From positions 1 to 38,838 of the forward strand of contig JARGOZ010000012.1 in NCBI GenBank assembly GCA_029213025.1: a DNA stretch of 38,838 nucleotides, given 5' to 3'. Source of the DNA: Verrucomicrobiales bacterium. GTDB lineage: Bacteria > Verrucomicrobiota > Verrucomicrobiia > Verrucomicrobiales > DEV007. The stretch's first letter is position 1. Each line of letters opens with the position of its first letter. Made by a program: the position numbers and the translations under genes. The notes beneath the pieces were generated by a model, which was not told the DNA's origin, did no database searches, and worked only from the letters and a program-made list of their open reading frames with translations. Of the stretch, positions 1 to 8,989 are shown in pieces.

Positions 1-297
1 CGAAATCAGCCGGGTTCCGGTTCGGCACCTTGCGATTTTCCGCCCTGTTTCGTGCGCATTGCAAAGCACGTGCGCCTCGCTGCGGGTCTGTCAAAAATTC
101 TTGCGCTAAATCCCGAACTGTTCTGAAGCGCAATTATTTTTGACTGCCCCCGTTTAAACGGGTAAAGACGGGAAGGGCGTTATCACGAAACACATCGGCG
201 GTGAAACAGATTTTTGGCGACTCTTTTCCATCTGTGCCTCCCTGTATTATCATTGGGACACCTACCACGAAAGACCAATTAATAAATATTTCAAAAA
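1..297. other. Left edge, no gene recognised
   Basis: No coding region with recognisable homology is visible here. A minus-strand open frame spans 134-337 but overlaps the start of the plus-strand gene at 298 and has no family signature, so it is not called. The only structure seen is a perfect 14-bp palindrome around a GTTTAAAC core at 149-162. The stretch may be degraded intergenic sequence. Confidence 0.4.
149..162. repeat. 14-bp perfect palindrome
   Basis: CCCGTTTAAACGGG reads the same on both strands with no spacer. It lies about 135 bp upstream of the first gene. It could be a protein-binding site, but nothing in the sequence identifies the protein. Confidence 0.4.
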
Positions 298-612
298 ATG
301 AAAATAGCTTACCATGTCTGGTTTTCAGCACGCTCAAAAAATGATGAGCCGGAATTACTTGAAGCGATTCACCATTTTATGGCGGAGCAAATAGAGACCA
401 ACTACGCAGTTGGATATCAACTGCACCGATTTACCGACAAAGCTAATTCGGAATCCTTGACCGACTTTCAATGTATAGTGAACTATACTTCAGAAGCGGA
501 TCAAAAAGCCAGCATGGAGAATATGAAAAGAGCATTTCGCAATAAACCCCACGCCACAATCATGAGGTTGACCGGTGAGTTTCGGATCGCTTTCTCGAAC
601 CAGGATAAATAA
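298..612 (+). CDS. Small hypothetical protein (104 aa)
   Basis: The protein starts MKIAYHVWFSA and has no signal peptide or membrane segment. The mixed alpha/beta pattern (a short N-terminal strand, an amphipathic helix at about 18-35, then strand-rich sequence) resembles small dimeric alpha-beta-barrel domains. A DUF6614-like family is possible, but I cannot confirm it. The ATG follows an A-rich leader without a clear Shine-Dalgarno sequence. It converges with the minus-strand GNAT gene at 670. Function unknown. Confidence 0.6.
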   Translation: MKIAYHVWFSARSKNDEPELLEAIHHFMAEQIETNYAVGYQLHRFTDKANSESLTDFQCIVNYTSEADQKASMENMKRAFRNKPHATIMRLTGEFRIAFSNQDK

Positions 613-669
613 CATTTCAGGAGAAGCGGGAGATCCACATCTCGCAACATGATATTTTCGGGAAATTTT

Positions 670-1386
670 TCACCTCAACCTGACTGCCATATTCCTGGCG
701 TATTCCACTATCCCGACTCGCCGGGCAAGTCCAACAGACGATTCGTTAGACATTAAAGTCTGATATAGGACGAGATGATCTCGTGAATAAAGATCAGATA
801 CCACTGCCTGGACTACGGTCTGACCATGGCCTCTTCCCCTATATTCCGGATGAGTGAACACACCTATAAATCCTGCCTCGCCAGGCAACACTTTATAATT
901 GGCGGCAGCAACCAGCTGCCCCCGGAGCCAGAGTCCATAAGATGCATGCCGGGCCTCTCCCAGTCCACTATCGCCCCACCCGTCGTGGTCGCACGATTCA
1001 CCGAGGTCTCGCAGCGCCTCCAGGTCTCCACTACCTTCAATTTCCCTAACCTCCTCAGATTGTGTGAAAGAGAGATCGGGGAGACTATAATACCCCTGAA
1101 AAACCGGTCCGATCATTTTTGTGATTCGATCTCCAAATAATTCGTGAAGAACTTTTTCCGATAGAGGATCATCCCAATCGAGTGTTTCGGTCTCCACCTT
1201 CCCTGTCATTTCCAGCACCATTTGCGAGGGCACAGAGAGGATGATTCGCTGACCTCTAACAAAAAGCCAGGCTCCATTGTAGTCTTTCAACCCGGCATGC
1301 GGCACCACCATCGCCCCGGGTTTTTCAAACGTATCAGGTGAAATCCCAAAGAAAGTGCTCCAATAGCGGTCAATTTTTGTCGGCAT
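670..1386 (-). CDS. GNAT family N-acetyltransferase
   Basis: A 238-residue protein whose C-terminal third is a GNAT domain: the acetyl-CoA pyrophosphate-binding loop is visible as YRGRGHG within HPEYRGRGHG, followed by the typical helix and a closing ARRVGIVEYA segment in place of the usual 'Y..lGF'. The first about 120 residues are not recognisable and may be a substrate-binding extension. I chose the ATG at 1386; a TTG nine bases upstream is the alternative. It would transfer an acetyl group from acetyl-CoA to an amine, but the substrate cannot be read from sequence. It is transcribed away from the next gene at 1531. Confidence 0.85.
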   Translation of the reverse strand: MPTKIDRYWSTFFGISPDTFEKPGAMVVPHAGLKDYNGAWLFVRGQRIILSVPSQMVLEMTGKVETETLDWDDPLSEKVLHELFGDRITKMIGPVFQGYYSLPDLSFTQSEEVREIEGSGDLEALRDLGESCDHDGWGDSGLGEARHASYGLWLRGQLVAAANYKVLPGEAGFIGVFTHPEYRGRGHGQTVVQAVVSDLYSRDHLVLYQTLMSNESSVGLARRVGIVEYARNMAVRLR

Positions 1387-1530
1387 AAAAATCAATGAAT
1401 GATAGCATATTCAGAGCGATTGGTGCCTATTTTATATCGTTCGGTGAGTTGTTTTGATTGGCAGCGTGCGAATGGTCATACTCGCGCTTGCATCCAGACT
1501 TTGAAAAAGTAATTTCCTGCCAGTTGAAAA

Positions 1531-2325
1531 ATGAAGTTAAATCTGGCAAACAAAACCGATCTCATTTTCTATGGCTACCACGGCCAGGTCGAGGAAAATG
1601 ATAATTTCATTATCGTAAAGACGGTTAGAAACCCGAAATCCTATCTCGGAAATCAACTTATCTTTCAAGGCACCAATTCAGATCTGGATATTAACGCCTG
1701 GAAAAATCTGTATATAGAAAAATTTAAAGACATACCACAAGTGAAGCATCTCACATTGAATTATGAGGGAGAAAGAGACTATGAGGAGATTGCTGAACTT
1801 GCTGCCAAGGCTGGATGTAAATCAGCCGAAAGAGTAATCCTGAAAACCGCGATAAACGAATTCGAAAAGAGAGAATCCGGTGAAATTGAGATTTTAATCG
1901 CATCGACAGATGAAGACTGGAATGAACTTGCCCTCAGAGCCTCTGCCAGCACTGGCGATAACTTAACGGCATCGCACCAATACTTCGTTGATCATTTTAA
2001 AATCCAGGAACAAATGCAAAAGGAAGGGCTTTCGTCATGGTTTTTGGGTAAGAAAGACAATCGAGTCGTGACATCATTAGGTTTGATGTTCTTAAGAGCG
2101 GAAGGAATTGGAAGATACCAGGCGGTTTCCACGAATAAGGATGAACGGGGCAAAGGTTATGCAAGCGCGCTCCTATACGCAGCGGCACAAAGCGCTCACC
2201 AAAGATTTGAAATCAGTGAATTTGTGCTCGTAACAGACGAAGATCATCCTGAAGCATTGAGACTATACAAAAACCTTGGTTTTCGCGACGCAGGCAAACA
2301 GATTTTAATTTATTTGTGGAACTAA
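1531..2325 (+). CDS. GNAT N-acetyltransferase with N-terminal extension
   Basis: A 264-residue cytoplasmic protein. The C-terminal half (about 120-264) is a GNAT domain with the CoA-binding loop RGKGYA after VSTNKDE and the terminal motif LRLYKNLGFRDAG. The first about 115 residues form a separate alpha/beta segment, possibly a degenerate second GNAT domain as in other bipartite acetyltransferases. The start is ATG after an A-rich stretch. Divergent from the GNAT gene at 670-1386. Substrate unknown. Confidence 0.85.
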   Translation: MKLNLANKTDLIFYGYHGQVEENDNFIIVKTVRNPKSYLGNQLIFQGTNSDLDINAWKNLYIEKFKDIPQVKHLTLNYEGERDYEEIAELAAKAGCKSAERVILKTAINEFEKRESGEIEILIASTDEDWNELALRASASTGDNLTASHQYFVDHFKIQEQMQKEGLSSWFLGKKDNRVVTSLGLMFLRAEGIGRYQAVSTNKDERGKGYASALLYAAAQSAHQRFEISEFVLVTDEDHPEALRLYKNLGFRDAGKQILIYLWN

Positions 2326-2347
2326 AACCCCCACCAAAGCCCCTTGT

Positions 2348-2860
2348 CTACTTCTTACTGCGGGCCAGGGCGCCATCATTTGTGGTCGCACAAAATTCCA
2401 ACACCACAAACTCTCTGTTATCATTCGGTCTCTGAAACCTTTGTCTCTCCTTGAATCCGATTCTCTCACAAACTTTGATCGCTCGCATGTTGAATGCTGC
2501 GACCGTAACTCTGAAGTCTTCGATTCCCAGCTCTTCTTTTCCATACTTAATACCCGCTTTGATAATTTCTGTTCCCAAACCTCTTCCAGTTAGGTCGGGT
2601 CTTAATCCTCCACCCGTATCCGTGAATGAATCGTCATACTCACCGCCAAAAACCCTTCCGTCAGGTCCGAAGGAGCGAAAACCGATGACTGCGGATTCAC
2701 ATATGACCGCAAAGAATCGATTTTGTGAATCGAGGAGGTAGGCTATGTCATCCTCTCTATTTTGGCCTCCCATATTATAGATGTCATAGGGAGGATCGTA
2801 GTGCCACGAAATAATTTCCTCCGCGTGACTCCTGTTCATTGGCTCGAACAATATATTCAT
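2348..2860 (-). CDS. GNAT family N-acetyltransferase (RimJ/RimL-like)
   Basis: A complete GNAT domain of 170 residues starting MNILFEPMNRSHAEEI. The CoA-binding loop is TGRGLGTEII, and the motif NMRAIKVCERIGFKE closes the fold. The open frame runs upstream to 3151, but that would overlap the oppositely transcribed PhzF-like gene starting at 2993 and add 97 residues with no GNAT match, so the ATG at 2860 is chosen. It converges with the gene at 1531 (22-bp gap). It is probably an amine or protein N-terminal acetyltransferase of unknown substrate. Confidence 0.85.
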   Translation of the reverse strand: MNILFEPMNRSHAEEIISWHYDPPYDIYNMGGQNREDDIAYLLDSQNRFFAVICESAVIGFRSFGPDGRVFGGEYDDSFTDTGGGLRPDLTGRGLGTEIIKAGIKYGKEELGIEDFRVTVAAFNMRAIKVCERIGFKERQRFQRPNDNREFVVLEFCATTNDGALARSKK

Positions 2861-2992
2861 TTGAGTACTTCGGTAAATCATGGGTGGTTTCGACGTAAAA
2901 ATGATGGCGAACCCCGATTTTTTCAAGAACGTATCATACAACAGCAAAACTGACAGGTTGTTCAAGAACTCAGCCGGCAGTAGAATCATCCT

Positions 2993-3778
2993 ATGGAGCA
3001 TAGAATTTATCAAATAGACGCTTTCACCGACAAACGATTTGGAGGCAACCCCGCGGCTGTTATCCCGCTGGAAGAATGGCTGCCTGATGAGGTTCTTCAA
3101 AATATTGCCCTTGAAAACAATCTCTCTGAAACCGCCTATTTTACAGAACAAAATGGGTGTTTTGATTTACGCTGGTTCACCCCGGCTACGGAAGTGGATC
3201 TCTGTGGTCATGCGACTCTGGCCACCGCTCATCTGTTATGGACCGAATTAGGGTATGCAAAGAGTGAGATAAAATTTGGCTCAAAGAGCGGCCCTTTAGG
3301 CGTAAAAAAGGAAGGCGAATTTTATACCATGGACTTTCCCACGGATCAAATCACCGAGGTTGATACTCTTGAGTCTATCGCAGAAGCGTTGGAGGCAAAA
3401 GTTCTGCAAACCTTTCGGGGTAAAGAGGATTATCTCGTTTTGCTCGAATCTCAAGCAGCGGTGGAACAACTTAAGCCCGATTTCAAAAAGATAGCTTCCT
3501 TGCACTCGCGCGGAATCATAGCCACTGCCGAGGGAACCGACGCAGACTTTGTTTCCCGGTGCTTTTTCCCTTTATACGGAATCGATGAAGACCCGGTTAC
3601 CGGTTCAGCGCATACCACATTAGCTCCCTTTTGGGCGGGTCGTTTAGGTAAAAACGAACTGACGGCTCGGCAACTTTCCAAACGGGAAGGGTTTTTAAAA
3701 ATTGCATATAAAGGGCAACGAACCCTCATCAGCGGCCAGGCGGTTACCTATATGAAAGGGACAATCTTTGTTGAATAA
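2993..3778 (+). CDS. PhzF family isomerase/epimerase
   Basis: A 261-residue protein of the PhzF/diaminopimelate-epimerase-like fold. The N-terminus YQIDAFTDKRFGGNPAAV is characteristic. Residues corresponding to the PhzF catalytic set are present: Glu in NLSETAYF, His in LCGHATLATAH, and Asp in DPVTGSAH. PhzF itself isomerises a phenazine precursor; most homologues outside phenazine clusters have unknown substrates, and no other phenazine genes are present here. It is followed after 8 bp by a GNAT gene on the same strand, so the two are probably co-transcribed. Family assignment is firm; substrate is not known. Confidence 0.93.
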   Translation: MEHRIYQIDAFTDKRFGGNPAAVIPLEEWLPDEVLQNIALENNLSETAYFTEQNGCFDLRWFTPATEVDLCGHATLATAHLLWTELGYAKSEIKFGSKSGPLGVKKEGEFYTMDFPTDQITEVDTLESIAEALEAKVLQTFRGKEDYLVLLESQAAVEQLKPDFKKIASLHSRGIIATAEGTDADFVSRCFFPLYGIDEDPVTGSAHTTLAPFWAGRLGKNELTARQLSKREGFLKIAYKGQRTLISGQAVTYMKGTIFVE

Positions 3779-3786
3779 ATCAAGTC

Positions 3787-4263
3787 ATGGAAATCTCGCT
3801 CCGAACTGCCACCTCAGCAGACGCTGATTCTGTTGCAAGAATTTACCTTGGCTCCAGGAAGACTTTCCTTGACTATGCACAACTGGCGCACTCAGACGCA
3901 GAGGTAACTGTCTGGATCACAGAAATATTAATTCCCGGCGGGAATGTAACCGTAGCGGAAAATGGCCCGGCGGTTGTCGGGATGATGGCGACTTCAACGA
4001 ATAAGAACGCTTCATGGATCGACCAGCTTTATGTAGTCCCGGATTTTGTGGGAAAAGGAGTCGGTTCTCGATTAATTGAGTTTGCCAAAAAAAATCTTCC
4101 CTGTCCAATCCGACTATTCACCTTTCAACAAAACGAAGGCAGTCGACGCTTCTACACAAGGCATGGATTCCGCCTCGTGAGTGAGACTGATGGAAAAGGA
4201 AACGAAGAACGATGCCCGGACGCTCTATACGAGTTCAGCCAGGAACAATATATTACCAAATGA
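3787..4263 (+). CDS. GNAT family N-acetyltransferase
   Basis: A single-domain GNAT of 158 residues. The CoA-binding loop is VGKGVGSRLIEFA, preceded by the beta-4 strand IDQLYVVPDF, and it ends with RRFYTRHGFRLV. It sits between the PhzF-like gene (8 bp upstream) and the S51 peptidase gene, whose ATG overlaps this stop codon (ATGA at 4260-4263), which indicates one operon with translational coupling. Likely a small-molecule or peptide amine acetyltransferase. Confidence 0.9.
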   Translation: MEISLRTATSADADSVARIYLGSRKTFLDYAQLAHSDAEVTVWITEILIPGGNVTVAENGPAVVGMMATSTNKNASWIDQLYVVPDFVGKGVGSRLIEFAKKNLPCPIRLFTFQQNEGSRRFYTRHGFRLVSETDGKGNEERCPDALYEFSQEQYITK

Positions 4264-4952
4264 AAAAGCAGATCATTCCAACCAGTGCGGGGTTTTCCAT
4301 TGATCCGGACAACAAGAAAATCGACCGATATATTCTGGATCAGGTGGAATCCGAATGCCCTAACGTTTGCTTTATTCCGACTGCGAGCGGAGATGCAGAG
4401 TCTTATACCGAGCGGTTTTATAAGCATTTTAAACCTGAAAATTGCACCCCCAGCCACCTTTCCCTTTTTTCGGGTGAAACCGAAGACATCGAAGGATTCC
4501 TAATGCAGCAGGATGTTGTTTATGTCGGAGGCGGGAACACCCGGAACATGCTTGCCTTATGGGATCTTTGGGGTGTCAGCCGTATCCTCAAAAACGCTTA
4601 TCACCAGGGGACTCTATTGACAGGAATTAGCGCAGGCTCACTGTGCTGGTATGAACAGGGACTGACAGATTCATTTCCCGGGCAATTGGTTCCCATCGAT
4701 TGTCTTGGCTTATTGGAAGGCAGTAATTGCCCGTTCTTTGATGGGCACGAAGAAAAAGCGACGGTCTACCCCGACTTAATCGAACAACAAAAAATCATGC
4801 CTGGTATCGCTACAGATATTGGCGTCTGTCTGCACTACGTTGACGGAAACTTGCATCGTGTCTTTGCTGGGAAAGAAGGCGTAGCGGCCTACCAATTCCG
4901 AAGAGAAAATGGTCAAGTAGACAAGGTTGAGTTAACCCCTGATATCCTTTAG
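4260..4952 (+). CDS. Peptidase E-like S51 family serine peptidase
   Basis: A 230-residue protein of the class-I-glutamine-amidotransferase-like S51 family (peptidase E/YgaJ type), cytoplasmic, expected to cleave Asp-X dipeptides or related small substrates. The nucleophile elbow GISAGSLCW carries the predicted catalytic Ser, the glycine-rich VYVGGGNTRNML loop is typical, and the later CPFFDGHEEKA segment contains the His expected for the active site. The reading frame extends upstream to a possible start at 4212, but the ATG at 4260 gives the usual family N-terminus and overlaps the preceding GNAT stop by four bases. Confidence 0.9.
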   Translation: MKKQIIPTSAGFSIDPDNKKIDRYILDQVESECPNVCFIPTASGDAESYTERFYKHFKPENCTPSHLSLFSGETEDIEGFLMQQDVVYVGGGNTRNMLALWDLWGVSRILKNAYHQGTLLTGISAGSLCWYEQGLTDSFPGQLVPIDCLGLLEGSNCPFFDGHEEKATVYPDLIEQQKIMPGIATDIGVCLHYVDGNLHRVFAGKEGVAAYQFRRENGQVDKVELTPDIL

Positions 4953-5015
4953 GCTTTTTCTTCACACAGTTTCAGCCCAAATGAGTTCATGTCGGCATTG
5001 ATTACTTACCGTTAG

Positions 5016-5552
5016 ATGAAATTTCGACAACTATCCCTTAAAGACGAAACTGAGGCCTACACAATTCATTGCCAGACGGTGGATTGGCTATTGGGCAGGA
5101 AGATCCGGCAATGGACTCGCCCTGTTCCGGAATCAATTTTCGTAGAGCGAATCGAGCGCGGCGAAATGTTCTGTATGGAGGTAGAGGGACAAATCGCGGC
5201 TATCGTCACTATTTTGAGGCAGGAGCCCGGTTGCTGGCAGAATGAATTGGGTAGTGGCACATTCACATTCATCTCGACACTTTGTACCGGTAATGACTAC
5301 CGCGGAAATAATTATGGCAAAGCACTTCTCTCTGAATCGATCAGATTCATTGAGTCTGAATGGGAGATGGAAAAGATCTATTTGGATTGCGTAGTTGGCG
5401 ATCAATTTCTGCCGAAGTTTTATCACGAGTTCGGTTTCAAAGACGTTGCGATGAAGGGAATCGAGTATCCCACGGGGGTGTTTGAGATGCTGTTAATGGT
5501 TCGAGTTAGCCTGTATGCATTCATGCTATTTTTAATAAATTGTGAATTTTAG
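5016..5552 (+). CDS. GNAT family N-acetyltransferase
   Basis: A 178-residue GNAT protein. The CoA loop is the slightly unusual RGNNYGKALL (Asn-Asn in the middle of the glycine-rich turn), followed by YLDCVVGDQFLPKFYHEFGFKD. The last about 20 residues (SLYAFMLFLINCEF) are hydrophobic and run past the usual end of the domain, overlapping the convergent kinase gene at 5521-5552; the natural stop may have been lost. Substrate unknown. Confidence 0.82.
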   Translation: MKFRQLSLKDETEAYTIHCQTVDWLLGRKIRQWTRPVPESIFVERIERGEMFCMEVEGQIAAIVTILRQEPGCWQNELGSGTFTFISTLCTGNDYRGNNYGKALLSESIRFIESEWEMEKIYLDCVVGDQFLPKFYHEFGFKDVAMKGIEYPTGVFEMLLMVRVSLYAFMLFLINCEF

Positions 5553-6390
5553 CAACACAAGTCTGCTTGAACTCCACTGATCTGTTCGAGGTCAGGAATT
5601 CCAATTGACTGGCCAAGTCGATCAGATAAGCACGAATCCTCCAATCTTCAGGTAATTCGAAACCTTCATCCTCTAATCCAAGAGAAAGATCGTGCTCCCA
5701 TTCAGAAGATAGATGTCGTAGCAAATTTCCGATATCCATGTAGGAACATCCCGAATGAGAAAACTCCCAGTCTAACACCCCTACGATGGTGTCGTTGGAA
5801 ACGAGAATGTTACCAGGGCCAAAATCGCCATGTGTCAGGTTCCGACAGTGGTCAAAATAATCAAGGAGATGACAATAGTTGTCCAAAAGCCTTCTTAATT
5901 TGGCTATTGTTTCGTTCGTTAAGTGCGCTTCAACCGAAGCATTAGCCAAAAGGTTTAGAATCCCGATTTTGAAGGACTTCCATCCTTCAAAATCGGCGAT
6001 ACCATTGTCGACAGTGAATTTTCCGGATCGAGGGAAAGGTATTTGAGACATTTTACCGATTATTCGCCCAGCTTCTCTAATCAAATTCCTGGTAGGAGAG
6101 AAATCTCGGCCATTGATATAAGTCAATACCGAAACGCCTTTACCGATCCATAGATACTCAGGTACGGGAATGATATCCTTTACACTTTCCGTGATAGACT
6201 TTTCAATAGCAGCATTGCCTCGGCTGTGGATCCGACAAACGAACCCTTCCCTTTCCCGAGTCCGAACCAGATAGTTGGAGTTGCAAGCGCCCCCTGACAA
6301 AAGTGTCACCTCTAAATGATCAGCTTCGAATCCGAAAAACGGTCGAAAACGGTTTGCTTCAAATTCGACTATGGGGAAACGTCGGTCCAT
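5521..6390 (-). CDS. Aminoglycoside phosphotransferase (APH)-like kinase
   Basis: A 289-residue protein of the APH/choline kinase-like fold. The catalytic loop LTHGDFGPGNILV contains the Asp and Asn of the Brenner-type HGDxxxxN motif, and GVLDWEFSHSG supplies the metal-binding Asp. The N-lobe nucleotide-binding segment is visible around SGGACNSNYLVRTREREGFVCRI (residues about 31-53). It would phosphorylate a small molecule such as an aminoglycoside, macrolide, amino alcohol or sugar; the sequence does not say which. It overlaps the 3' end of the convergent GNAT gene by 32 bp. Confidence 0.88.
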   Translation of the reverse strand: MDRRFPIVEFEANRFRPFFGFEADHLEVTLLSGGACNSNYLVRTREREGFVCRIHSRGNAAIEKSITESVKDIIPVPEYLWIGKGVSVLTYINGRDFSPTRNLIREAGRIIGKMSQIPFPRSGKFTVDNGIADFEGWKSFKIGILNLLANASVEAHLTNETIAKLRRLLDNYCHLLDYFDHCRNLTHGDFGPGNILVSNDTIVGVLDWEFSHSGCSYMDIGNLLRHLSSEWEHDLSLGLEDEGFELPEDWRIRAYLIDLASQLEFLTSNRSVEFKQTCVAKIHNLLKIA

Positions 6391-6464
6391 AATTTTCTTC
6401 CGATCACTAAAACACTGATTGGTTCAGGAGCGAAGTTCAAAAGAAACTTAAATTATCTTTCAAA

Positions 6465-6836
6465 ATGCGTCTCGATCATATTCAACTGGCGATTCCCTGC
6501 GGGGGCGAATACGAAGCTCGGGCTTTTTTTGGAGATCTGCTTTGCATGACAGAAGAACCAAAGCCTTATCCACTAAGCGAGCGCGGCGGCGTGTGGTTCA
6601 GGTCGGGCGGGACAATTATCCACCTCGGCACTGAACCGGATTTTCAGCCCCAAAAGAAAGCGCATCCGGCATTTCTTATTCAGGATCTGGATGTATTGGC
6701 ATCCCAATTATCTTCCGCAGGGCACGATGTCCTGTGGGATACGGCACTACCAGAAAGAAGACGCTTCTATACTGCTGATCCCTTTGGCAACCGAATTGAA
6801 TTCATCGAAGACGGACATGGCTTCACTCAAAAATAA
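6465..6836 (+). CDS. VOC family (glyoxalase/bleomycin resistance) protein
   Basis: A 123-residue single VOC protein, starting MRLDHIQLAIP with the first metal-ligand His position, followed by IHLGTEPDF and ending in the diagnostic DPFGNRIEFIED. VOC dimers act as metalloenzymes (glyoxalase, fosfomycin thiol transferase) or as binding proteins for drugs such as bleomycin. The 3' end overlaps the start of the S66 peptidase by 20 bp, pointing to coupled expression. Confidence 0.92.
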   Translation: MRLDHIQLAIPCGGEYEARAFFGDLLCMTEEPKPYPLSERGGVWFRSGGTIIHLGTEPDFQPQKKAHPAFLIQDLDVLASQLSSAGHDVLWDTALPERRRFYTADPFGNRIEFIEDGHGFTQK

Positions 6837-7815
6837 TATCAAGATTCTAACCGGGACTGCGCCTGCACCAGGCGCCACGATTGGAATAATCACTCCCGCC
6901 TACCCTTACAAAGAGTATTCAGATGTGGAACAAGGCATCGCGTGGTGGGAATCTCACAAGTTTCAAGTCAAGTTGGCTGACGGTGCCCTTGATCGAACCA
7001 CATACACTGGAGGCCTCCGGGAATCTGCCGGCACCCCTGAGCGACGGGCTGCGGACCTGATGGCCATGTTCGCTGATCCGGACGTTCACGCCATCCAATG
7101 CTTGCGGGGAGGAGACGGTGCGTCTGAAATCATTCCCTTAATAGATTTTCAGGTAGTCGCCGATAATCCGAAACCTTTTATTGGCTATTCAAATATAACA
7201 CACCTTCACACCGCTATTCATCGCTTCACCGGGCTGGCGACTTTCTATGGTCCTACACTTACCGGGGCAAAATCAGATTTAACTGAGGCGCGTCTGCTAT
7301 CGGTTTTGTCCGGTAATACCACCGGAGTGTTTCCGTGCAATCCTACCGATCCGGACCTCCGTGTCGTTATTCCGGGAAAAGGCAGCGGTCGGCTCATGGG
7401 CGGATGCTTGAGTGATTTAATGTGTACTTTGGGTACTCCCTGGGAGGTAGACCTGAATGATGCCATTCTGGTCATTGAAGAAATCGGGGACAGCCTCGTT
7501 GCATTGGATTGCCATCTATCGCAACTCAATTTAGCTGGTAAGCTGGAAACCTTGCAGGGTGTGGCTATAGGCGACCTTCTTGACCCTGACGATAGACCGT
7601 GGGCCAACGTCGAAGCCATGGAAGCAATCCTTAGAGTGCGGCTTGGTCATCTCGGAGTTCCAGTGGTCTACAACCTCCCGTTTGGGCACGGAGAGCACCA
7701 GGCTACCCTGCCGTTGGGCGTTCACGCTACACTGGATGCAGATGCCGGCACTCTGGTAATTACTGAAGCTGCACTCGCGCCCAATCCAGATTGCGCAAAC
7801 GAAATCCAAAATTAG
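6817..7815 (+). CDS. S66 family LD-carboxypeptidase (LdcA/MccF-like)
   Basis: A 332-residue serine peptidase of family S66. The nucleophile segment is FIGYSNITHLHTAI, the acidic segment VIEEIGDSLVALDCHLSQL matches the region holding the catalytic Glu, and PFGHGEHQATLPLG carries the His of the Ser-Glu-His triad. No signal peptide, so it should act in the cytoplasm, trimming D-Ala from murein tetrapeptides during recycling or, like MccF, cleaving an antibiotic peptide conjugate. The ATG at 6817 gives the family-typical N-terminus; it overlaps the VOC gene by 20 bp. A second S66 paralogue lies at 20401. Confidence 0.92.
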   Translation: MASLKNNIKILTGTAPAPGATIGIITPAYPYKEYSDVEQGIAWWESHKFQVKLADGALDRTTYTGGLRESAGTPERRAADLMAMFADPDVHAIQCLRGGDGASEIIPLIDFQVVADNPKPFIGYSNITHLHTAIHRFTGLATFYGPTLTGAKSDLTEARLLSVLSGNTTGVFPCNPTDPDLRVVIPGKGSGRLMGGCLSDLMCTLGTPWEVDLNDAILVIEEIGDSLVALDCHLSQLNLAGKLETLQGVAIGDLLDPDDRPWANVEAMEAILRVRLGHLGVPVVYNLPFGHGEHQATLPLGVHATLDADAGTLVITEAALAPNPDCANEIQN

Positions 7816-7858
7816 GTTCGAGTATGTGCACAAACTCCTCACGATTTATTCGCAGCTC

Positions 7859-8308
7859 ATGAAGATCAGACCCGCACTCAAAAAGGATGTCCCCCAAATT
7901 GTCGCTATGCTTGCTGCCGACAAACTGGGTAAACGACGGGAAAATTATGCTGAACCCCTGCCCGAAAATTATTATCAAGCTTTTGAAGTGATCGACAAAG
8001 ATCCGTATCAGGAGCTGGTTGTTTTTGAAGATAAGGCTGAGATAATCGGAACTTTACAGCTCAGTTTCATCCAATATTTAACCTACCAGGGTGGTGTTCG
8101 TGCCCAAATTGAAGCCGTTCGTATTCGCGAAGATCAAAGGGGCAAAGGCAAAGGCGAATACTTGTTAAAATGGGCCATTGAGCGAGCCAGAGCGAAAGGC
8201 GCTCACCTTCTTCAATTGACTACCGACAAACAACGACCTGAAGCATTGAACTTTTACGAAAACTTTGGATTCCAAGCCTCGCACGAAGGAATGAAATTAC
8301 ATTTGTAA
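7859..8308 (+). CDS. GNAT family N-acetyltransferase
   Basis: A 149-residue single GNAT domain with the sequence RGKGKGEYLLKWA as CoA loop and PEALNFYENFGFQASHEG at the C-terminus. The ATG at 7859 begins MKIRPALKKDV, the usual first strand; an upstream start at 7826 would add 11 residues. The last about 112 bases and the following spacer are repeated at 8991, where a 37-residue remnant of a paralogue survives. Confidence 0.9.
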   Translation: MKIRPALKKDVPQIVAMLAADKLGKRRENYAEPLPENYYQAFEVIDKDPYQELVVFEDKAEIIGTLQLSFIQYLTYQGGVRAQIEAVRIREDQRGKGKGEYLLKWAIERARAKGAHLLQLTTDKQRPEALNFYENFGFQASHEGMKLHL

Positions 8309-8425
8309 CGATGACGCAGTAAGTCCCGATCGGAGAGTTTATTATGCCTCTTGAATTGTCGATACATTCTGTAAGGTTTCTGGAGTTCTCTCCTGAATAT
8401 AACTGTTCACAAAGAATCAACTCAT
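8196..8425. repeat. Copy 1 of a duplicated GNAT-tail/spacer segment
   Basis: This segment (last about 112 bp of the GNAT gene plus about 115 bp of spacer) is similar to 8990-9225. Shared stretches include GCTCA(C/T)CTT, GAAGCATTGA, TTTTTACGAAAA-like sequence, TTCTTGAATTGTC-like sequence and TTTCTGTAAGGT. Each copy lies directly in front of a different GNAT gene (8424 and 9224). Boundaries are judged by eye. Confidence 0.7.
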
Positions 8426-8981
8426 GATACAAGGAAGTAAAGTCACGTTACGGATGTTCGAAGAAAGTGACCTCGCTCTGTATGCAGAGATCATCAATGA
8501 CTTATCCAATATGACGGCGTATTGGCCTCCAAACCTGCAATCACCAGCCAATTTAAAAAAAGAATTTAATGAGAATGGTTTCTGGAAAGACGATTACAAA
8601 CTTTTACTAATCACCGACAAAGAAGGAAGTATAGTAGGTGAACTGGATACCTTTAAGACTTCGCCAAATCTCAAGGGACCCGAAGTCGGATTTCGAATCT
8701 TTAAGCAGGAAAACATGGGAAAAGGCTTCATGACGGAAGCTTTGCAACTATTTTCAGCCTATCTGTTTCAGACCAATTCAACCATTCTCCGTTTAACCCT
8801 TTTGATCCATTCAGACAATGCAGCGAGCCTGAGAGTTGCCGAAAAGTGCGGATACAAAAGAGAAGGCACCCTTAGAGCTGCATGGATAGACTATGCAGAC
8901 GGAACTCCTCATTCTGATGAAATACTTTCATTGTTAAGAGGCGAATGTCCAAGTTTGAAAAAAATACTTCAAAAACGATAA
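8424..8981 (+). CDS. GNAT N-acetyltransferase, RimJ/RimL type
   Basis: A 185-residue RimJ/RimL-like acetyltransferase. The N-terminus VTLRMFEESDLALY is typical of the group, the CoA loop is MGKGFMTEAL, and NAASLRVAEKCGYKREGTLR is the family's closing motif. It is clearly paralogous to the gene at 11745-12296: both share the FWK(D/N)DYK, TDKEG, FKTSPN and KGPEV blocks and the C-terminal SLLR-EC segment. Such enzymes usually acetylate N-terminal amines of proteins or small amines. Confidence 0.9.
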   Translation: MIQGSKVTLRMFEESDLALYAEIINDLSNMTAYWPPNLQSPANLKKEFNENGFWKDDYKLLLITDKEGSIVGELDTFKTSPNLKGPEVGFRIFKQENMGKGFMTEALQLFSAYLFQTNSTILRLTLLIHSDNAASLRVAEKCGYKREGTLRAAWIDYADGTPHSDEILSLLRGECPSLKKILQKR

Positions 8982-8989
8982 AACTAACA

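Noticed and set aside
2993..3778. PhzF-like gene as evidence of phenazine biosynthesis.
   Set aside because: No other phz genes are present and PhzF relatives are common without phenazines.
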